Below are positions 18,134 through 27,854 of a stretch of 64,000 bases of DNA, in pieces (the stretch's first letter is position 1; the number at the start of each line of letters is the position of its first letter). The notes below the pieces were generated by a model. It made no database searches. It was not told the origin of the DNA and saw only the letters and a program-made list of their open reading frames with translations. The position numbers were made by a program, and so were the translations under genes. This stretch comes from Rivularia sp. T60_A2020_040 (GTDB taxonomy: Bacteria; Cyanobacteriota; Cyanobacteriia; Cyanobacteriales; Nostocaceae): NCBI GenBank assembly GCA_015272215.1, contig JACYMD010000128.1:86287-150286 (forward strand), given 5' to 3'.

Positions 18134-20368
18134 GTGAATCAAGCCAGCCTAAGTCCCCATGTAAATCCAGCTGCTGATACAGAACCGGGTTACGGACAAC
18201 TGTTTGCGGTATTAATCCGGCGATTTCCTTGGTTTTTGATCGTATTTCTGGCTTCCGTAGGAGCGGGTTATTATATATACAAAAAAACACCGCCTACATA
18301 CAACAGTTCAATGGAACTGCTAGTAGAGCCAAATTATCAAGCAAAAGCAGAAGGAACGGAAATAGGCAAAAATCAGTTTACGGACTCGAATGTGAAGATA
18401 GATACTGCTACTCAGTTGAATTTAATGGGTAGTTCTTCACTTCTAAAACAAGCAGTTGATAAACTAAAGCCTGAATATCCGGAGATCACCGTAAATAATA
18501 TCAAAAGTGCTTTATCTTTACAGCAACTAAGGTCAAAAGAAGATAATACTGCAACTAAAATATTCCGCATTGAGTATACAGGTCAAGACCCAGCAAAAAC
18601 TCAAAGAGTATTAGAAGCTATACGGCAAGTTTATCTCGATTACAACAAAGAGCAGCAGAGAAAGCGTTTAGGAAATGGTCTGAAAGTTGTCAGGGAACAG
18701 AAAAAAAATGTCGCAGACGAGTTAAATAAAGCTGAAGCACAATTATTAAGGTTTCGCAAAACTGAGAATTTAACAGATCCTTCTACACAAGCAAAAGCTT
18801 ATGAAGACGCTTTAAATAATATTCAGCAAGAACGAACCACAACTCGTAATCAATATAGAGAAGCTCAAGCTCGTCTCAACTCTTTACAACAACAGTTAAA
18901 ACAAACTCCTCAAAATGCACTGGTTTCTTCTCGTTTGAGTCAGTCAACTCGTTATCAATCCTTGCTCAACGAAATCCAAAAAACCGAACTGGCGATCGCC
19001 CAAGCCAATTTGCGGTTTACAGAAAGTCATCCGGACGTTTTAAAGCTCAAGGAACAGCTTGTAGAACAAAAACAGTTATTACAACAAGAAGTCGGAAGAG
19101 CTTTAGGAGGAAGTAACGCGGATGCCAGCGCCATCGATTCCGGTGAAATACTTAACCAAGGACAGCTTTCTCAAACAGACCTCAACCTTGCTAGTAATTT
19201 AGCAGAAACCCAAACAAATCTGTTTGCTTTAGCTGCTCGCGACCAAAGTTTAGCACAAAGAGAAGAACAGCTTAACCAAGAATTGAGAAAATTTCCTCTC
19301 CTCTTAGCTCAGTATAATCGCTTACAACCCCAGGTAGACTTGACCCGTCAACGCTTGCAACAGCTTTTGAAAGTAGAGCAAGAATTAGAGCAAGAACTCA
19401 ACAAAGGTGGATTTAACTGGGAAGTAGTGGAAGAACCCCAAGAAGGAAACTACTTAGGTCCAAATCTGCAACAAAACCTGATGTTGGGTGGAGTAGTGGG
19501 TTTGATGTTAGGAGGGATAGCAGCTTTTGCTCGTGAAGCCGGAGATGATGCGGTTCGGACTACTGCTGAACTAGAAAAACAAGTTGCTATCCCCTTGTTA
19601 GGGACAACTCCGAAATTACCTTCTGCAAAAGCCAAAGAGCCGGTGTTTAGATTACCGTTCGGCAAGCCAGAAGTTCTTGCTCCTTGGACAGTTCAGGTGT
19701 TACAATCACCACCACGTTGGGAATCCCTAGACCTAATTTATAAAAATATAGAATTGCTCAATTCTGTTTCTACCTTCAAATCTTTGATGATAACTTCAGC
19801 ATTACCTGATGAAGGTAAATCAGCTTTAGCTTTAGGTTTAGCGATGAGTGCGGCTCGCTTGCATAAAAAGGTATTATTAATTGATGCCAATTTACGCGAC
19901 CCTAGCGTACATAAAAATCTCAATCTTCCCAACGAACAAGGTCTTTCTACTTTGTTGACAAGCGATGTCGCTCTACCTAACCAGATAACTCTCCAATCTT
20001 CAGGCTCATCTTATATAGATATCTTAACCGCAGGACCAATTCCCGACGACCCAGCGAATCTATTAAGCTCTCCTCGTATGGAAGAATTGATGAGTGCATT
20101 TGAAGAAAACTACGATTTAGTCATCTTGGATGGCTCTTCTGTACTTGGTTTGGTGGATGCTTTACTCACAGCATCAACTTGTCGCGGCGTAATCATGGTA
20201 GCAAGTATTGGCAAGGTAACTCGTACCCAAGTTGCACAAGCGACTGCCATGCTCGGTAAGTTGAATTTACTTGGGGTTGTGGCAAATGGAGTCTCAAACT
20301 CTAGTTTTAGTTATGTTCCCCATGTTAAACAACAGCAACTTGCACTCAAAGGAGCCGTGGAAGAGTAG
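18134..20368 (+). CDS. Wzc-like polysaccharide co-polymerase / BY-kinase domain protein (HEP island gene 9)
   Basis: The protein has an N-terminal Wzz-type domain with a first membrane helix (FPWFLIVFLASVGAGYY), a long periplasmic coiled-coil region rich in Gln and Glu, a second helix (LMLGGVVGLMLGGIAAF) and a cytoplasmic BY-kinase ATPase domain. The kinase shows ALPDEGKSALALGLAM (Walker A), VLLIDANLRDP (Walker A') and LVILDGSS (Walker B). The C-terminus lacks the tyrosine cluster usual in Wzc. The ORF track begins at a TTG (18110) overlapping the previous gene; the GTG at 18134 is favoured because GAGGAA lies nine bases upstream. Such proteins set chain length and drive export. It corresponds to Anabaena alr2833 by position. 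Confidence 0.85.
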   Translation: MNQASLSPHVNPAADTEPGYGQLFAVLIRRFPWFLIVFLASVGAGYYIYKKTPPTYNSSMELLVEPNYQAKAEGTEIGKNQFTDSNVKIDTATQLNLMGSSSLLKQAVDKLKPEYPEITVNNIKSALSLQQLRSKEDNTATKIFRIEYTGQDPAKTQRVLEAIRQVYLDYNKEQQRKRLGNGLKVVREQKKNVADELNKAEAQLLRFRKTENLTDPSTQAKAYEDALNNIQQERTTTRNQYREAQARLNSLQQQLKQTPQNALVSSRLSQSTRYQSLLNEIQKTELAIAQANLRFTESHPDVLKLKEQLVEQKQLLQQEVGRALGGSNADASAIDSGEILNQGQLSQTDLNLASNLAETQTNLFALAARDQSLAQREEQLNQELRKFPLLLAQYNRLQPQVDLTRQRLQQLLKVEQELEQELNKGGFNWEVVEEPQEGNYLGPNLQQNLMLGGVVGLMLGGIAAFAREAGDDAVRTTAELEKQVAIPLLGTTPKLPSAKAKEPVFRLPFGKPEVLAPWTVQVLQSPPRWESLDLIYKNIELLNSVSTFKSLMITSALPDEGKSALALGLAMSAARLHKKVLLIDANLRDPSVHKNLNLPNEQGLSTLLTSDVALPNQITLQSSGSSYIDILTAGPIPDDPANLLSSPRMEELMSAFEENYDLVILDGSSVLGLVDALLTASTCRGVIMVASIGKVTRTQVAQATAMLGKLNLLGVVANGVSNSSFSYVPHVKQQQLALKGAVEE

Positions 20369-21290
20369 ATATTTAATCGGAGTATCCCTACGGAACCCAC
20401 AGAGCAATCTAAGATAGTCGAGTTTATATTTTTATCAGGGTGTTTACAGATACTGATTTCAAAAACCCGACTTATCAACTCTTAGAAGTAGGTGTGACAG
20501 TAGATAGTTAATAATATTTGATTTATTCAGGCAACGTTTTCATTTAATCGTATGCCTTTTATATTGTCAATTAGACTTGGTTATGCAAGCTATATTTACT
20601 TAAGATAGTTGTTGAATTCAAACTATTACCCAATATAAATAGCCCTCTCGAAAATAAGAAGCGCAGGAATATCTATTCTCTTTCGTAACTGCGTTCCACT
20701 CAGGGGTACTCAGGTTAACATAATGTCAAAGGGTATTTGAGGTTAAACGAAATGACAGCAGTTCAAACGAAGTATATATGAATTTTACGTGAATTCTTTA
20801 GTAGATTTGTTTTTTTTAGGTAAAGCTCTGCAAATCAAAAAACTTTATTAAGTTGCGAAAAATATTTATGTTACAATTACTTAGAAATTGACAATAATAT
20901 AGTTATTAAGTGTTACGCAAATTTAATTCATCGTACCTTGATAATAAGTGTAATAAATCAGTTACTATTTAAAGAATAAATAAAGAATCTATTTTAAATT
21001 AGCGTTATTCATATAGTTTCCTATATCCTGTTTATTGAATACCGTTACAAAAAAAAGGTAATAGCACAATTTAGTCGTTTTCTTGGTAGTCTCGCATCTT
21101 TTCTTAAGATAGTTTTCCCGTGGAATTGGTCAAAATTATGTAATTACCGTAACGGAAATTTTATAAGTTATTATTTGCCTGGATTATTTATTTTGATGCA
21201 AGTGAAGCCAAAAATTACGGAGAATATAGGTGTTTCTCCGGTATTTTATGATTAAACAAGCTGTCTACCACCACACAATTTAAAATTCAT
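20369..21290. other. 0.92-kb gene-free interval upstream of the hepC-like gene
   Basis: No ORF with coding character is present. The interval divides the first nine HEP genes from the hepC/hepA part and is long enough for its own regulatory region. AAAAACCCGACTT near 20461 resembles one arm of the hairpin repeat found at 48606 and 57075. I saw no clear NtcA box or TCCGGA motif. Confidence 0.5.
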
Positions 21291-22064
21291 ATGACAATTT
21301 CAATAGCTCCAACTTTATACAATAGCCGCAGTGGAGTTGAATCTAAGAGTTCGATCTACTGCACCCTTCAATGGCGACGCAATCAATTATTAGTTAAATC
21401 TTCGGGTACAATCAAGCAGCCTTATATGCCTTCATTAGATAATCATGAATCTTTGAAGGAATGCTTAAAACATTCTGCCGTTAAGTTAGTTCGCATAGAT
21501 CCCAAATTGGGTGAAGAAAAAGTCAGACTTTGGGCAGATGCTTGTGCGTCCATTTCCAAACCAATATATTTGTCTATAAGTGCCGACAAAAAGCAGCCCA
21601 AGCCAAATAGTTTATTTTTGTGGGGTTTCAAACGGCTAATTGAGTGGGCGATCGCCAGCGTTTTTCTACTAGTATTAAGTCCGCTGATGTTACTATTAGC
21701 ATTATTCATGAAAGTAGATGCTCAAGCACCAATATTTGAACGTACTTGGCACGTTGGTGAAAGAGGTAAATTATTCAAGATAATCAAATATCGGACAAAA
21801 TCTGCGAATATAGAAGCAATCAACCAAAACACCACACAAATAGGTAAGTGGATGCATAAATCCGGTTTAGAAAACTTACCACAGTTGTTAAATGTGCTTC
21901 GAGGTGAAATAGGCTTATTTGGTTCTCGTTGCTGGACTTTGGAAGATGCGATTAAGTTAACTCCGGAGGCACAAAAACAACTAAATCATCTACCAGGAAT
22001 CATCAGTTCGTGGGAAGTAGAGTCTGAATCGAGCACATTACATCTAGATAGCCAAATATCCTAA
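21291..22064 (+). CDS. hepC: HepC-like bacterial sugar transferase (HEP island gene 10)
   Basis: Residues about 105-245 form a bacterial sugar transferase domain (PF02397 type). It shows a membrane-inserting hydrophobic segment (LIEWAIASVFLLVLSPLMLL), FKIIKYRTKS and the conserved GLENLPQLLNVLRGEIGLFG. The N-terminal ~100 residues are not recognised and replace the usual multi-helix region. Such enzymes load the first sugar phosphate on undecaprenyl phosphate and start repeat-unit synthesis. The pairing with a HepA-like ABC transporter next door, and tenth place in the block, match hepC of Anabaena. The ~920-bp gap upstream suggests a separate promoter. Confidence 0.82.
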   Translation: MTISIAPTLYNSRSGVESKSSIYCTLQWRRNQLLVKSSGTIKQPYMPSLDNHESLKECLKHSAVKLVRIDPKLGEEKVRLWADACASISKPIYLSISADKKQPKPNSLFLWGFKRLIEWAIASVFLLVLSPLMLLLALFMKVDAQAPIFERTWHVGERGKLFKIIKYRTKSANIEAINQNTTQIGKWMHKSGLENLPQLLNVLRGEIGLFGSRCWTLEDAIKLTPEAQKQLNHLPGIISSWEVESESSTLHLDSQIS

Positions 22065-22451
22065 TTTGTCTATAAATGTTAATAAATATTATTCATAGTT
22101 TACTTTGGGAATTCAACAAAATCATTACTGCCAACACTTGTAAAAACTATATTTTACCTTTGGTGTTGGCATTGTATCCTGGGAGAATAATCATAAAAAT
22201 GCTGGTAAATAGTCGTGCAAAATAAATTATTTAGTTAGAGGAGGTAACAGGGATACGACTCCGGGACTAGCCAGGTTGCAAGAAAAATTCCTAAAATATC
22301 GCAATTTTATTCCTGTTCAAAAATAGCTAAATATTTCTGCTTAACTATTTAGTAAAAGGGATGATTGTTAATGTCACACTACTATCCTGTTAAAAAAGAA
22401 TCAATACTTGATGAGCCACTACTCTAACAGTAAAAAAAATAAATAATATAT
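22065..22451. other. Interval between hepC- and hepA-like genes
   Basis: This 387-bp gap holds a strong compound hairpin (22129-22171, listed separately) and otherwise AT-rich DNA. In Anabaena the region upstream of hepA is known to be long and regulatory, so developmental control here is plausible. No specific binding site was identified. Confidence 0.5.
22129..22171. promoter_or_regulatory. Compound hairpin in the hepA leader region
   Basis: Outer arms TGCCAACAC and GTGTTGGCA are perfect over 9 bp, with a second pair GTAAAA/TTTTAC nested inside. No T-run follows directly (TTGTATCCTGGG), so it is not a classical terminator. It may be an attenuator, a processing site or a protein-binding palindrome. 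Confidence 0.55.
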
Positions 22452-24293
22452 ATGCAGAGAAAAATATACCAGCCATTGAGCAATTTACTAAAAGCAACTA
22501 ACTTCTGGAAGGATAACTATTTAATATTACGAGAATTTAAACATTTCCGTAAGGTTACTATATTTGCTTTAGTTTTTTCTATACTAGCAGCGGCTTTTGA
22601 AGGTTTTAGTATTGGTTTTTTGTTAACTTTTTTACAAAGTCTGACAGCCGGGAGCAACGCAGAACCGATTCACACAGGTATTACTTGGTTTGATATCTGG
22701 ATATTAGGAGTCAAAACTTCGGCAACAAGTCGTTTATATAGAATATCAATATTAATTTTATTAAGTACTTGGCTGCGTTCTGCATTCAATTATTTTGGTG
22801 CAATCTACACCGAATCGGCACAGTTACATCTAGCAGACCGTTTGCGTAAGCGGATGTTTGAACATTTACAAGCATTACCCTTAAGCTATTTTGTTAAAAC
22901 TCGTTCCGGTGAACTGATAAACACGATAACCACTGAAATAGAAAGATTGAAGCAAGGTTTTGGTGGTGCTGCTTTCCTGATTACTAGGGGAATGGCAGTT
23001 TCTGTTTATTTTATCTCCATGTTTTTGATATCATGGGAACTTTCGATAGTTTCAGTGTTGCTGTTTACACTTTTAGGAGTAGGACTTTCAACCCTTAATG
23101 CTCGTGTTCGAGAATCAAGCTTTGGAATTTCTAATGCTAACGGTCTTTTTCATTCAACAGCCACAGAGTTTATTAATGGTATCCGCACAGTTCAAGCATC
23201 AGGTACCCAAGATTTTGAACGGGAGCGTTTTTATGACGTTAGCGGTAAATTACTTCATGCTTCAATAAAAGTTGCAAGAGCTTGGACTTTGGTAAAACCC
23301 ATAGCTGAAGCAATTGCAACTACCGCGCTGATTGGTTTAATTATTCTTTCCTTTGCGAAATTTACCTTACCAGTTGAGTCTTTATTAACATTTTTCTTTG
23401 TGATGACTCGTCTTGTACCCAGTATTCAAGACATCAATGGAACGGTAGCATTCATGAGTACCTTAAATGGTTCCTTAGATAATGTCACAAAACTACTTGA
23501 AAGTGATAACCAAGAGTACTTCCAAAATGGCGATACTGAATTTAAGCAGTTGAATCGTTCTATTGACATAGTATCTGTTGATTTTGGTTACGAACCCAGT
23601 AATTTAGTATTGCAAAATATTACCCTGACCATTGAAAAGGGAAAAACAACTGCTTTGGTAGGAGCATCTGGTGCTGGAAAAACCACCCTTGCAGATTTGA
23701 TTCCTCGATTTTACGATCCAACAGAAGGGCATATTTTTGTTGATGGAGTCGATTTAACAGATTTTGACATCTACTCGTTGCGAAAAAACATGGCTGTTGT
23801 CAGTCAAGATACATTTATTTTCAATACTTCAGTTTGGAATAATATTGCTTACGGTACACTCAGCGCTTCCGAAGCTGAAATCAAAGAAGCTGCTAGACTT
23901 GCCAATGCATTAGAATTTATTGAAGATATGCCTGAAGGTTTTGATACCCAACTTGGCGATCGCGGTGTTAGACTATCCGGGGGACAAAGACAGCGAATCG
24001 CCATCGCACGTGCATTACTTCGCGATCCCCAAATTTTGATTTTGGATGAAGCCACCAGTGCTTTGGATTCTGTATCAGAACGGTTGATTCAAGATTCTTT
24101 GGAAAAGCTTTCTGTTGGTAGAACAGTGATTGCGATCGCTCATCGACTTTCTACAATTGCTAAAGCCGATAAGGTAGTTGTATTAGAAGCAGGAAATATT
24201 GTCGAACAAGGAAAATACCAAGACTTACTACAACAACGTGGCAAGTTATGGAAATATCATCAAATGCAAAATGAAGTCGGTCAAACAAATTAA
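22452..24293 (+). CDS. hepA: HepA-like ABC exporter (permease-ATPase fusion) (HEP island gene 11)
   Basis: The 613-residue protein is a half-size ABC exporter. The membrane domain spans about residues 30-345 with several hydrophobic helices (for example VTIFALVFSILAAAFEGFSI). The ATPase domain follows with GASGAGKTT (Walker A, about 402), LSGGQRQRIAIA (signature, about 507) and ILILDEATSALD (Walker B). It should work as a homodimer in the cytoplasmic membrane. By position and neighbours it matches HepA of Anabaena, needed for laying down the heterocyst envelope polysaccharide. The substrate is inferred to be a lipid-linked oligosaccharide. A likely terminator lies 65 bp downstream. Confidence 0.9.
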   Translation: MQRKIYQPLSNLLKATNFWKDNYLILREFKHFRKVTIFALVFSILAAAFEGFSIGFLLTFLQSLTAGSNAEPIHTGITWFDIWILGVKTSATSRLYRISILILLSTWLRSAFNYFGAIYTESAQLHLADRLRKRMFEHLQALPLSYFVKTRSGELINTITTEIERLKQGFGGAAFLITRGMAVSVYFISMFLISWELSIVSVLLFTLLGVGLSTLNARVRESSFGISNANGLFHSTATEFINGIRTVQASGTQDFERERFYDVSGKLLHASIKVARAWTLVKPIAEAIATTALIGLIILSFAKFTLPVESLLTFFFVMTRLVPSIQDINGTVAFMSTLNGSLDNVTKLLESDNQEYFQNGDTEFKQLNRSIDIVSVDFGYEPSNLVLQNITLTIEKGKTTALVGASGAGKTTLADLIPRFYDPTEGHIFVDGVDLTDFDIYSLRKNMAVVSQDTFIFNTSVWNNIAYGTLSASEAEIKEAARLANALEFIEDMPEGFDTQLGDRGVRLSGGQRQRIAIARALLRDPQILILDEATSALDSVSERLIQDSLEKLSVGRTVIAIAHRLSTIAKADKVVVLEAGNIVEQGKYQDLLQQRGKLWKYHQMQNEVGQTN

Positions 24294-24819
24294 AGAGTAG
24301 GAATAGCTGGTTAATTTACAAAAATTATACTTAATAATTAGTCAAAATATTAATCATAGGGTTTGCTAATGGCAAGCCTTTTTTTTTAGGTTAGTTCCCT
24401 TAGAAGTGCAATTCATACAAAAACGGTATTAATATTTTGAATACTTAAAGTGCTTTTAAGGGGGTATCGTTTGTAATTACCGAACCTTAATTTAAAGTTT
24501 TTATAAAGAAGATTATCTCTAAGATTTTGATTCCAAAAAATAACGCAAAACCTCTCGCTTAATATACATATATTTTGGTATAACCAATTCAAAAGATACA
24601 CATGACAACTATCTGTAAACAACTTGCTTACGGGATAGTCGCAATTTATCAATGACCGTAATACTACATACACTACTTCAAATCGTGTATTTTTATGTAT
24701 TTACGCTTTGACAACTTGTAATCTTTAAAACAGAAATGAGAGTATTAACTTAGATAAATACTCAGGATTACAAATCTATAAAACTTTTTCCCTAAAGCAA
24801 AATCCTTGTTAAATAAGCT
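24294..24819. other. Interval downstream of the hepA-like gene
   Basis: The 526-bp gap contains a likely terminator (24359-24387) and then AT-rich DNA. The ORF track lists an 86-residue minus-strand frame here, but its composition looks random and there is no ribosome-binding site. A promoter for the second glycosyltransferase group may lie in its right half. Confidence 0.5.
24359..24387 (+). terminator. Probable rho-independent terminator after the hepA-like gene
   Basis: GGGTTTGC and GGCAAGCC form an imperfect stem around TAAT, followed by a run of nine T (24379-24387). It lies 65 bp after the stop codon in the expected orientation. The stem has a mismatch and a bulge, so strength is uncertain. 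Confidence 0.65.
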
Positions 24820-25857
24820 ATGAGTCAGTTAAATCCTTATCGTCCGAGCATTTTGCCAGTTTCCCCAGAAGTAAAACGTCCTCTGTGGTCTGTAATGATT
24901 CCTACTTATAATTGTGCAGAATATTTACGGTATACACTCAAGAGTATTTTGGCACAAGACCCTGGAGTAGATCAGATGCAAATCGTAGTTGTTGACAACC
25001 ACTCTACGGAAGATAATCCAGAAGCAGTTGTGAAAGAGTTGGGGGCAGACCGTATAGAATTTTACCGTCAAACCAGTAATGTCGGTATGATGAATAATTT
25101 TCAAACCTGTTTTGAGTTATCTAGGGGGAAGTTGATTCATTTAATGTGCAGTGACGATGGTGTCAGAGAGGGATTTTATCAAAAGATGGCACAACCTTTT
25201 GAAAAACATCCAGAACTAGGTGCTGCTTTTTGCCGAAGTATTGCGATCGATCAATACAATCAATGGCAAGGTTTATCAGATTTTGAGATGCCCACCAGTG
25301 GTATCTTACCTAAAAAATGGTTGCATAGAATTGCCGAACTTTGCTGTATTTCCGTACCTTCTCTGGCTGTGGTGCGGCGTGAAGTTTATGAAAATCTGGG
25401 AGGATTTGACCGACGCTGTGGTATCAGTGGAGATTGGGAGATGTGGGTGAGAATTTTTAGTCATTATCCAATGTGGTTTGAAGCAGAACCTTTGGCTATG
25501 TGGCGAGTACATTTAAATTCTGCAAACAATGTTAACGCCAAAAGTAATGTTTTCATCCAGGAAAATTATCATACCGTAGAAACTATCTTAAATTCTTATT
25601 TTTCTCAAGAGAATAATCATAAACTTGCTAGAACTGCGAAACAGAATTGTGCTTTTTTGGCTTTAGAATCAGCAGATTTTTTAATCATAAAGGGCGATAT
25701 ACCTGGAGCTATGCTTCAATTGAAAACAGCACTAAAATATAGTAAGTCGTATAAAGTAGTGCGGTCAGCAAGTCGTATATTATTGTGGAATAGAACGATT
25801 AGTATTCTACAAAAAGTGGTAAAATCGGACGGATATAACACAAGTATTGAGATTTAA
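24820..25857 (+). CDS. Glycosyltransferase family 2 (HEP island gene 12)
   Basis: The 345-residue protein has a GT2 (GT-A) fold: VMIPTYNCAEYLRYTLKSIL at the start, IVVVDNHSTEDN, the DXD-type metal motif in CSDDGV and the acceptor-side segment GISGDWEMWVRIF. There are no membrane helices. It should act at the cytoplasmic face on the lipid-linked repeat unit with unknown sugar donor. The stop codon lies only four bases before the ATG of the next gene, so the two GT2 genes are tightly coupled. Confidence 0.85.
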   Translation: MSQLNPYRPSILPVSPEVKRPLWSVMIPTYNCAEYLRYTLKSILAQDPGVDQMQIVVVDNHSTEDNPEAVVKELGADRIEFYRQTSNVGMMNNFQTCFELSRGKLIHLMCSDDGVREGFYQKMAQPFEKHPELGAAFCRSIAIDQYNQWQGLSDFEMPTSGILPKKWLHRIAELCCISVPSLAVVRREVYENLGGFDRRCGISGDWEMWVRIFSHYPMWFEAEPLAMWRVHLNSANNVNAKSNVFIQENYHTVETILNSYFSQENNHKLARTAKQNCAFLALESADFLIIKGDIPGAMLQLKTALKYSKSYKVVRSASRILLWNRTISILQKVVKSDGYNTSIEI

Positions 25858-25861
25858 AGAG

Positions 25862-26833
25862 ATGACCGAAAATTATCAAGACCAACCTTTAGTCAGCGTT
25901 ATTATTCCTACTTACAATCGTCCAGAATATCTCAAAGTAGCTCTCACAAGTGCCGTTCAACAAACATATCAAAATATCGAAATTATTGTTTCTGATAATT
26001 GTAGTCCTGAAAATCCGCAATCGATCATTGAGGATTTTAAAGATTCTAGAATTCGCTTTTTTCGTAATGAAAGCAATCTAGGAATGTTTGTGAATACAAT
26101 GAATGCTTTTAAAAAAGCGCGAGGCAAATATGTTGCCAGCTTATTAGACGATGATATGTGGGAAAAAGACTTTTTAGCTAAGCTTGTACCCGCATTAGAA
26201 GCCAATTCCGATTTAGCTTTAGCTTTCTGTGATCACTACGTAATCAAAGCAGATGGCACAATTGATATTGCTGCAACACAAAAGTGTTCTCAATTCTATA
26301 AACGTGTAGATTTAAAAGAAGGAATTTACAAACCTTTTTATAAATTAAGCTTAGTTGATAGAGCAGTTTCCAGCGCGACTGCGGCTGTAATTCGTCGAGA
26401 AATCATAGATTGGGATAGCATACCACCAGAAGTCGGTGGTTCGTGGGATATTTATCTGAATTATCTGTGCTGTCGTTCTGGTTCGGGTGCTTATTATTAT
26501 CCTGCTAAATTGACCAGATATCGCGAACATGAACAAACAGAGACAATGCTAAGTGGAAGACGCAATTTTCAAGCTAAAATCCGCAAAGCAAAAGCTGACC
26601 TTTTCTGTTACGAGCAGTTTATCAAAGATGACAGATTAAAAGAATTACATCCTTATTTTCAGAAACAATGGGGATATATTAGTACGAATTTAGGAATTGG
26701 CTTGATGCGAGGTGAAAACTTAAGAGAAGCACGTATTAGTTTTTGGCATTCTTTACGTCGAAACTTTAGTTTACGAACAATAGCCGCACTAATACTCAGT
26801 TTTATTCCCCCGAAAATCGCAGCTAAATTTTAG
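25862..26833 (+). CDS. Glycosyltransferase family 2 (HEP island gene 13)
   Basis: The protein shows SVIIPTYNRPEYLKVALTSA, IIVSDNCSPENP and the metal-binding LLDDDMW, all GT2 features. The ORF track starts at a TTG (25847); the ATG at 25862 is favoured since AAAGAG precedes it and it sits four bases after the upstream stop. It resembles gene 12 in length and architecture, which hints at duplication within the island. Donor and acceptor are unknown. Confidence 0.84.
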   Translation: MTENYQDQPLVSVIIPTYNRPEYLKVALTSAVQQTYQNIEIIVSDNCSPENPQSIIEDFKDSRIRFFRNESNLGMFVNTMNAFKKARGKYVASLLDDDMWEKDFLAKLVPALEANSDLALAFCDHYVIKADGTIDIAATQKCSQFYKRVDLKEGIYKPFYKLSLVDRAVSSATAAVIRREIIDWDSIPPEVGGSWDIYLNYLCCRSGSGAYYYPAKLTRYREHEQTETMLSGRRNFQAKIRKAKADLFCYEQFIKDDRLKELHPYFQKQWGYISTNLGIGLMRGENLREARISFWHSLRRNFSLRTIAALILSFIPPKIAAKF

Positions 26834-26908
26834 TTGTAACTGACAACACATATATTTCGTAATCAATATTAGCCTAATTATTTGAAAATCAAGGAAGGTT
26901 TTACACAA

Positions 26909-27820
26909 ATGCGAATTGCAGCTTGTATTACAACTAGAAATCGTTCCCTAGAGCTTGATAATTGTTTAAAAGCTTTGTGGAATTCTACAGTTAAACCTCA
27001 TAGAGTTATTGTTTCGGATGACTCCCAAGATATTGAAGTTCAGCAAACAAATTTAGAAGTTGTGCAACAATATCCAGGAACAACTTATATTACAGGTCCC
27101 AAACGTGGTGTTTGTGCTAACCGTAATAACGCAGTCAATGCAACTTCTGTTTTAGACACTGATTTTGTGGCTTTTGTTGATGATGATATTTGTGTAGAAC
27201 CAGACTTTATTGCTAATGCAACCGAGAGATATTCTCAAATGTCAAACGAGCAAAGAAAGTATACTATTATTACAGGTGTTAGTACAGGTACTAAAGGAGA
27301 GAAATTACTCCCATCAAAATTAACTTTTCGAGGATATTTTTGTGCCACCGAAGAGACTCCCGAAACAGTCGTAATTCACGCAGCATTATTCCCCAGACAG
27401 TTTTTTATTCAAGAACAGTGGGATGAAGATATATATTTCGGTTATGAAGATGCAGAACTTTGCTTGCGAGCGATTAAGTTTGGTTACAAAATAATCTCTT
27501 GTCCAGAGTTACAAGTAAATGTTAAAAGTACCGAAAGCGTACTTGACGCGCCGGGTATTAGTGGTATTAGTAATTATGAATTACACATAGAAGCTGCTAG
27601 ACTTTATGTAGGCATTAAACGCTATAAAAATCTATTCCCAAATCCGATTAAGTTACTAGCCTTTTTAACTATATATTTTATTCATATGAGCGGATATTTA
27701 CTAAAAAGAGGAGCAATCCAAGCTTGGCCAGAAATTATTCGTCGTTCTCGGATTCAACTATTATGGCAGCAGGAAAATATTTCTCAACCAGAAGCTGCTT
27801 CTTCGGTGATTGGTTCTTGA
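26909..27820 (+). CDS. Glycosyltransferase family 2 (HEP island gene 14)
   Basis: The protein begins MRIAACITTRNRSLELDNCL and carries VIVSDDSQD and the metal motif FVDDDICVEPDF. A later EQWDEDIYFGYEDAELCLRA segment matches the ED motif region of GT2 enzymes. The ORF track uses a TTG at 26882; the ATG at 26909 is preferred, with AAGGAAGG about 11 bases upstream. A hydrophobic segment near the C-terminus (LLAFLTIYFIHMSGYLL) could be a membrane-associated helix. Confidence 0.84.
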   Translation: MRIAACITTRNRSLELDNCLKALWNSTVKPHRVIVSDDSQDIEVQQTNLEVVQQYPGTTYITGPKRGVCANRNNAVNATSVLDTDFVAFVDDDICVEPDFIANATERYSQMSNEQRKYTIITGVSTGTKGEKLLPSKLTFRGYFCATEETPETVVIHAALFPRQFFIQEQWDEDIYFGYEDAELCLRAIKFGYKIISCPELQVNVKSTESVLDAPGISGISNYELHIEAARLYVGIKRYKNLFPNPIKLLAFLTIYFIHMSGYLLKRGAIQAWPEIIRRSRIQLLWQQENISQPEAASSVIGS

Positions 27821-27854
27821 AATTCGTACCTAATTTTTACAGCAGGCTGATATC

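Noticed and set aside
24413-24673. 86-residue minus-strand ORF in the gap after hepA
   Set aside because: AT-driven composition, no ribosome-binding site, no recognisable motif; treated as non-coding.
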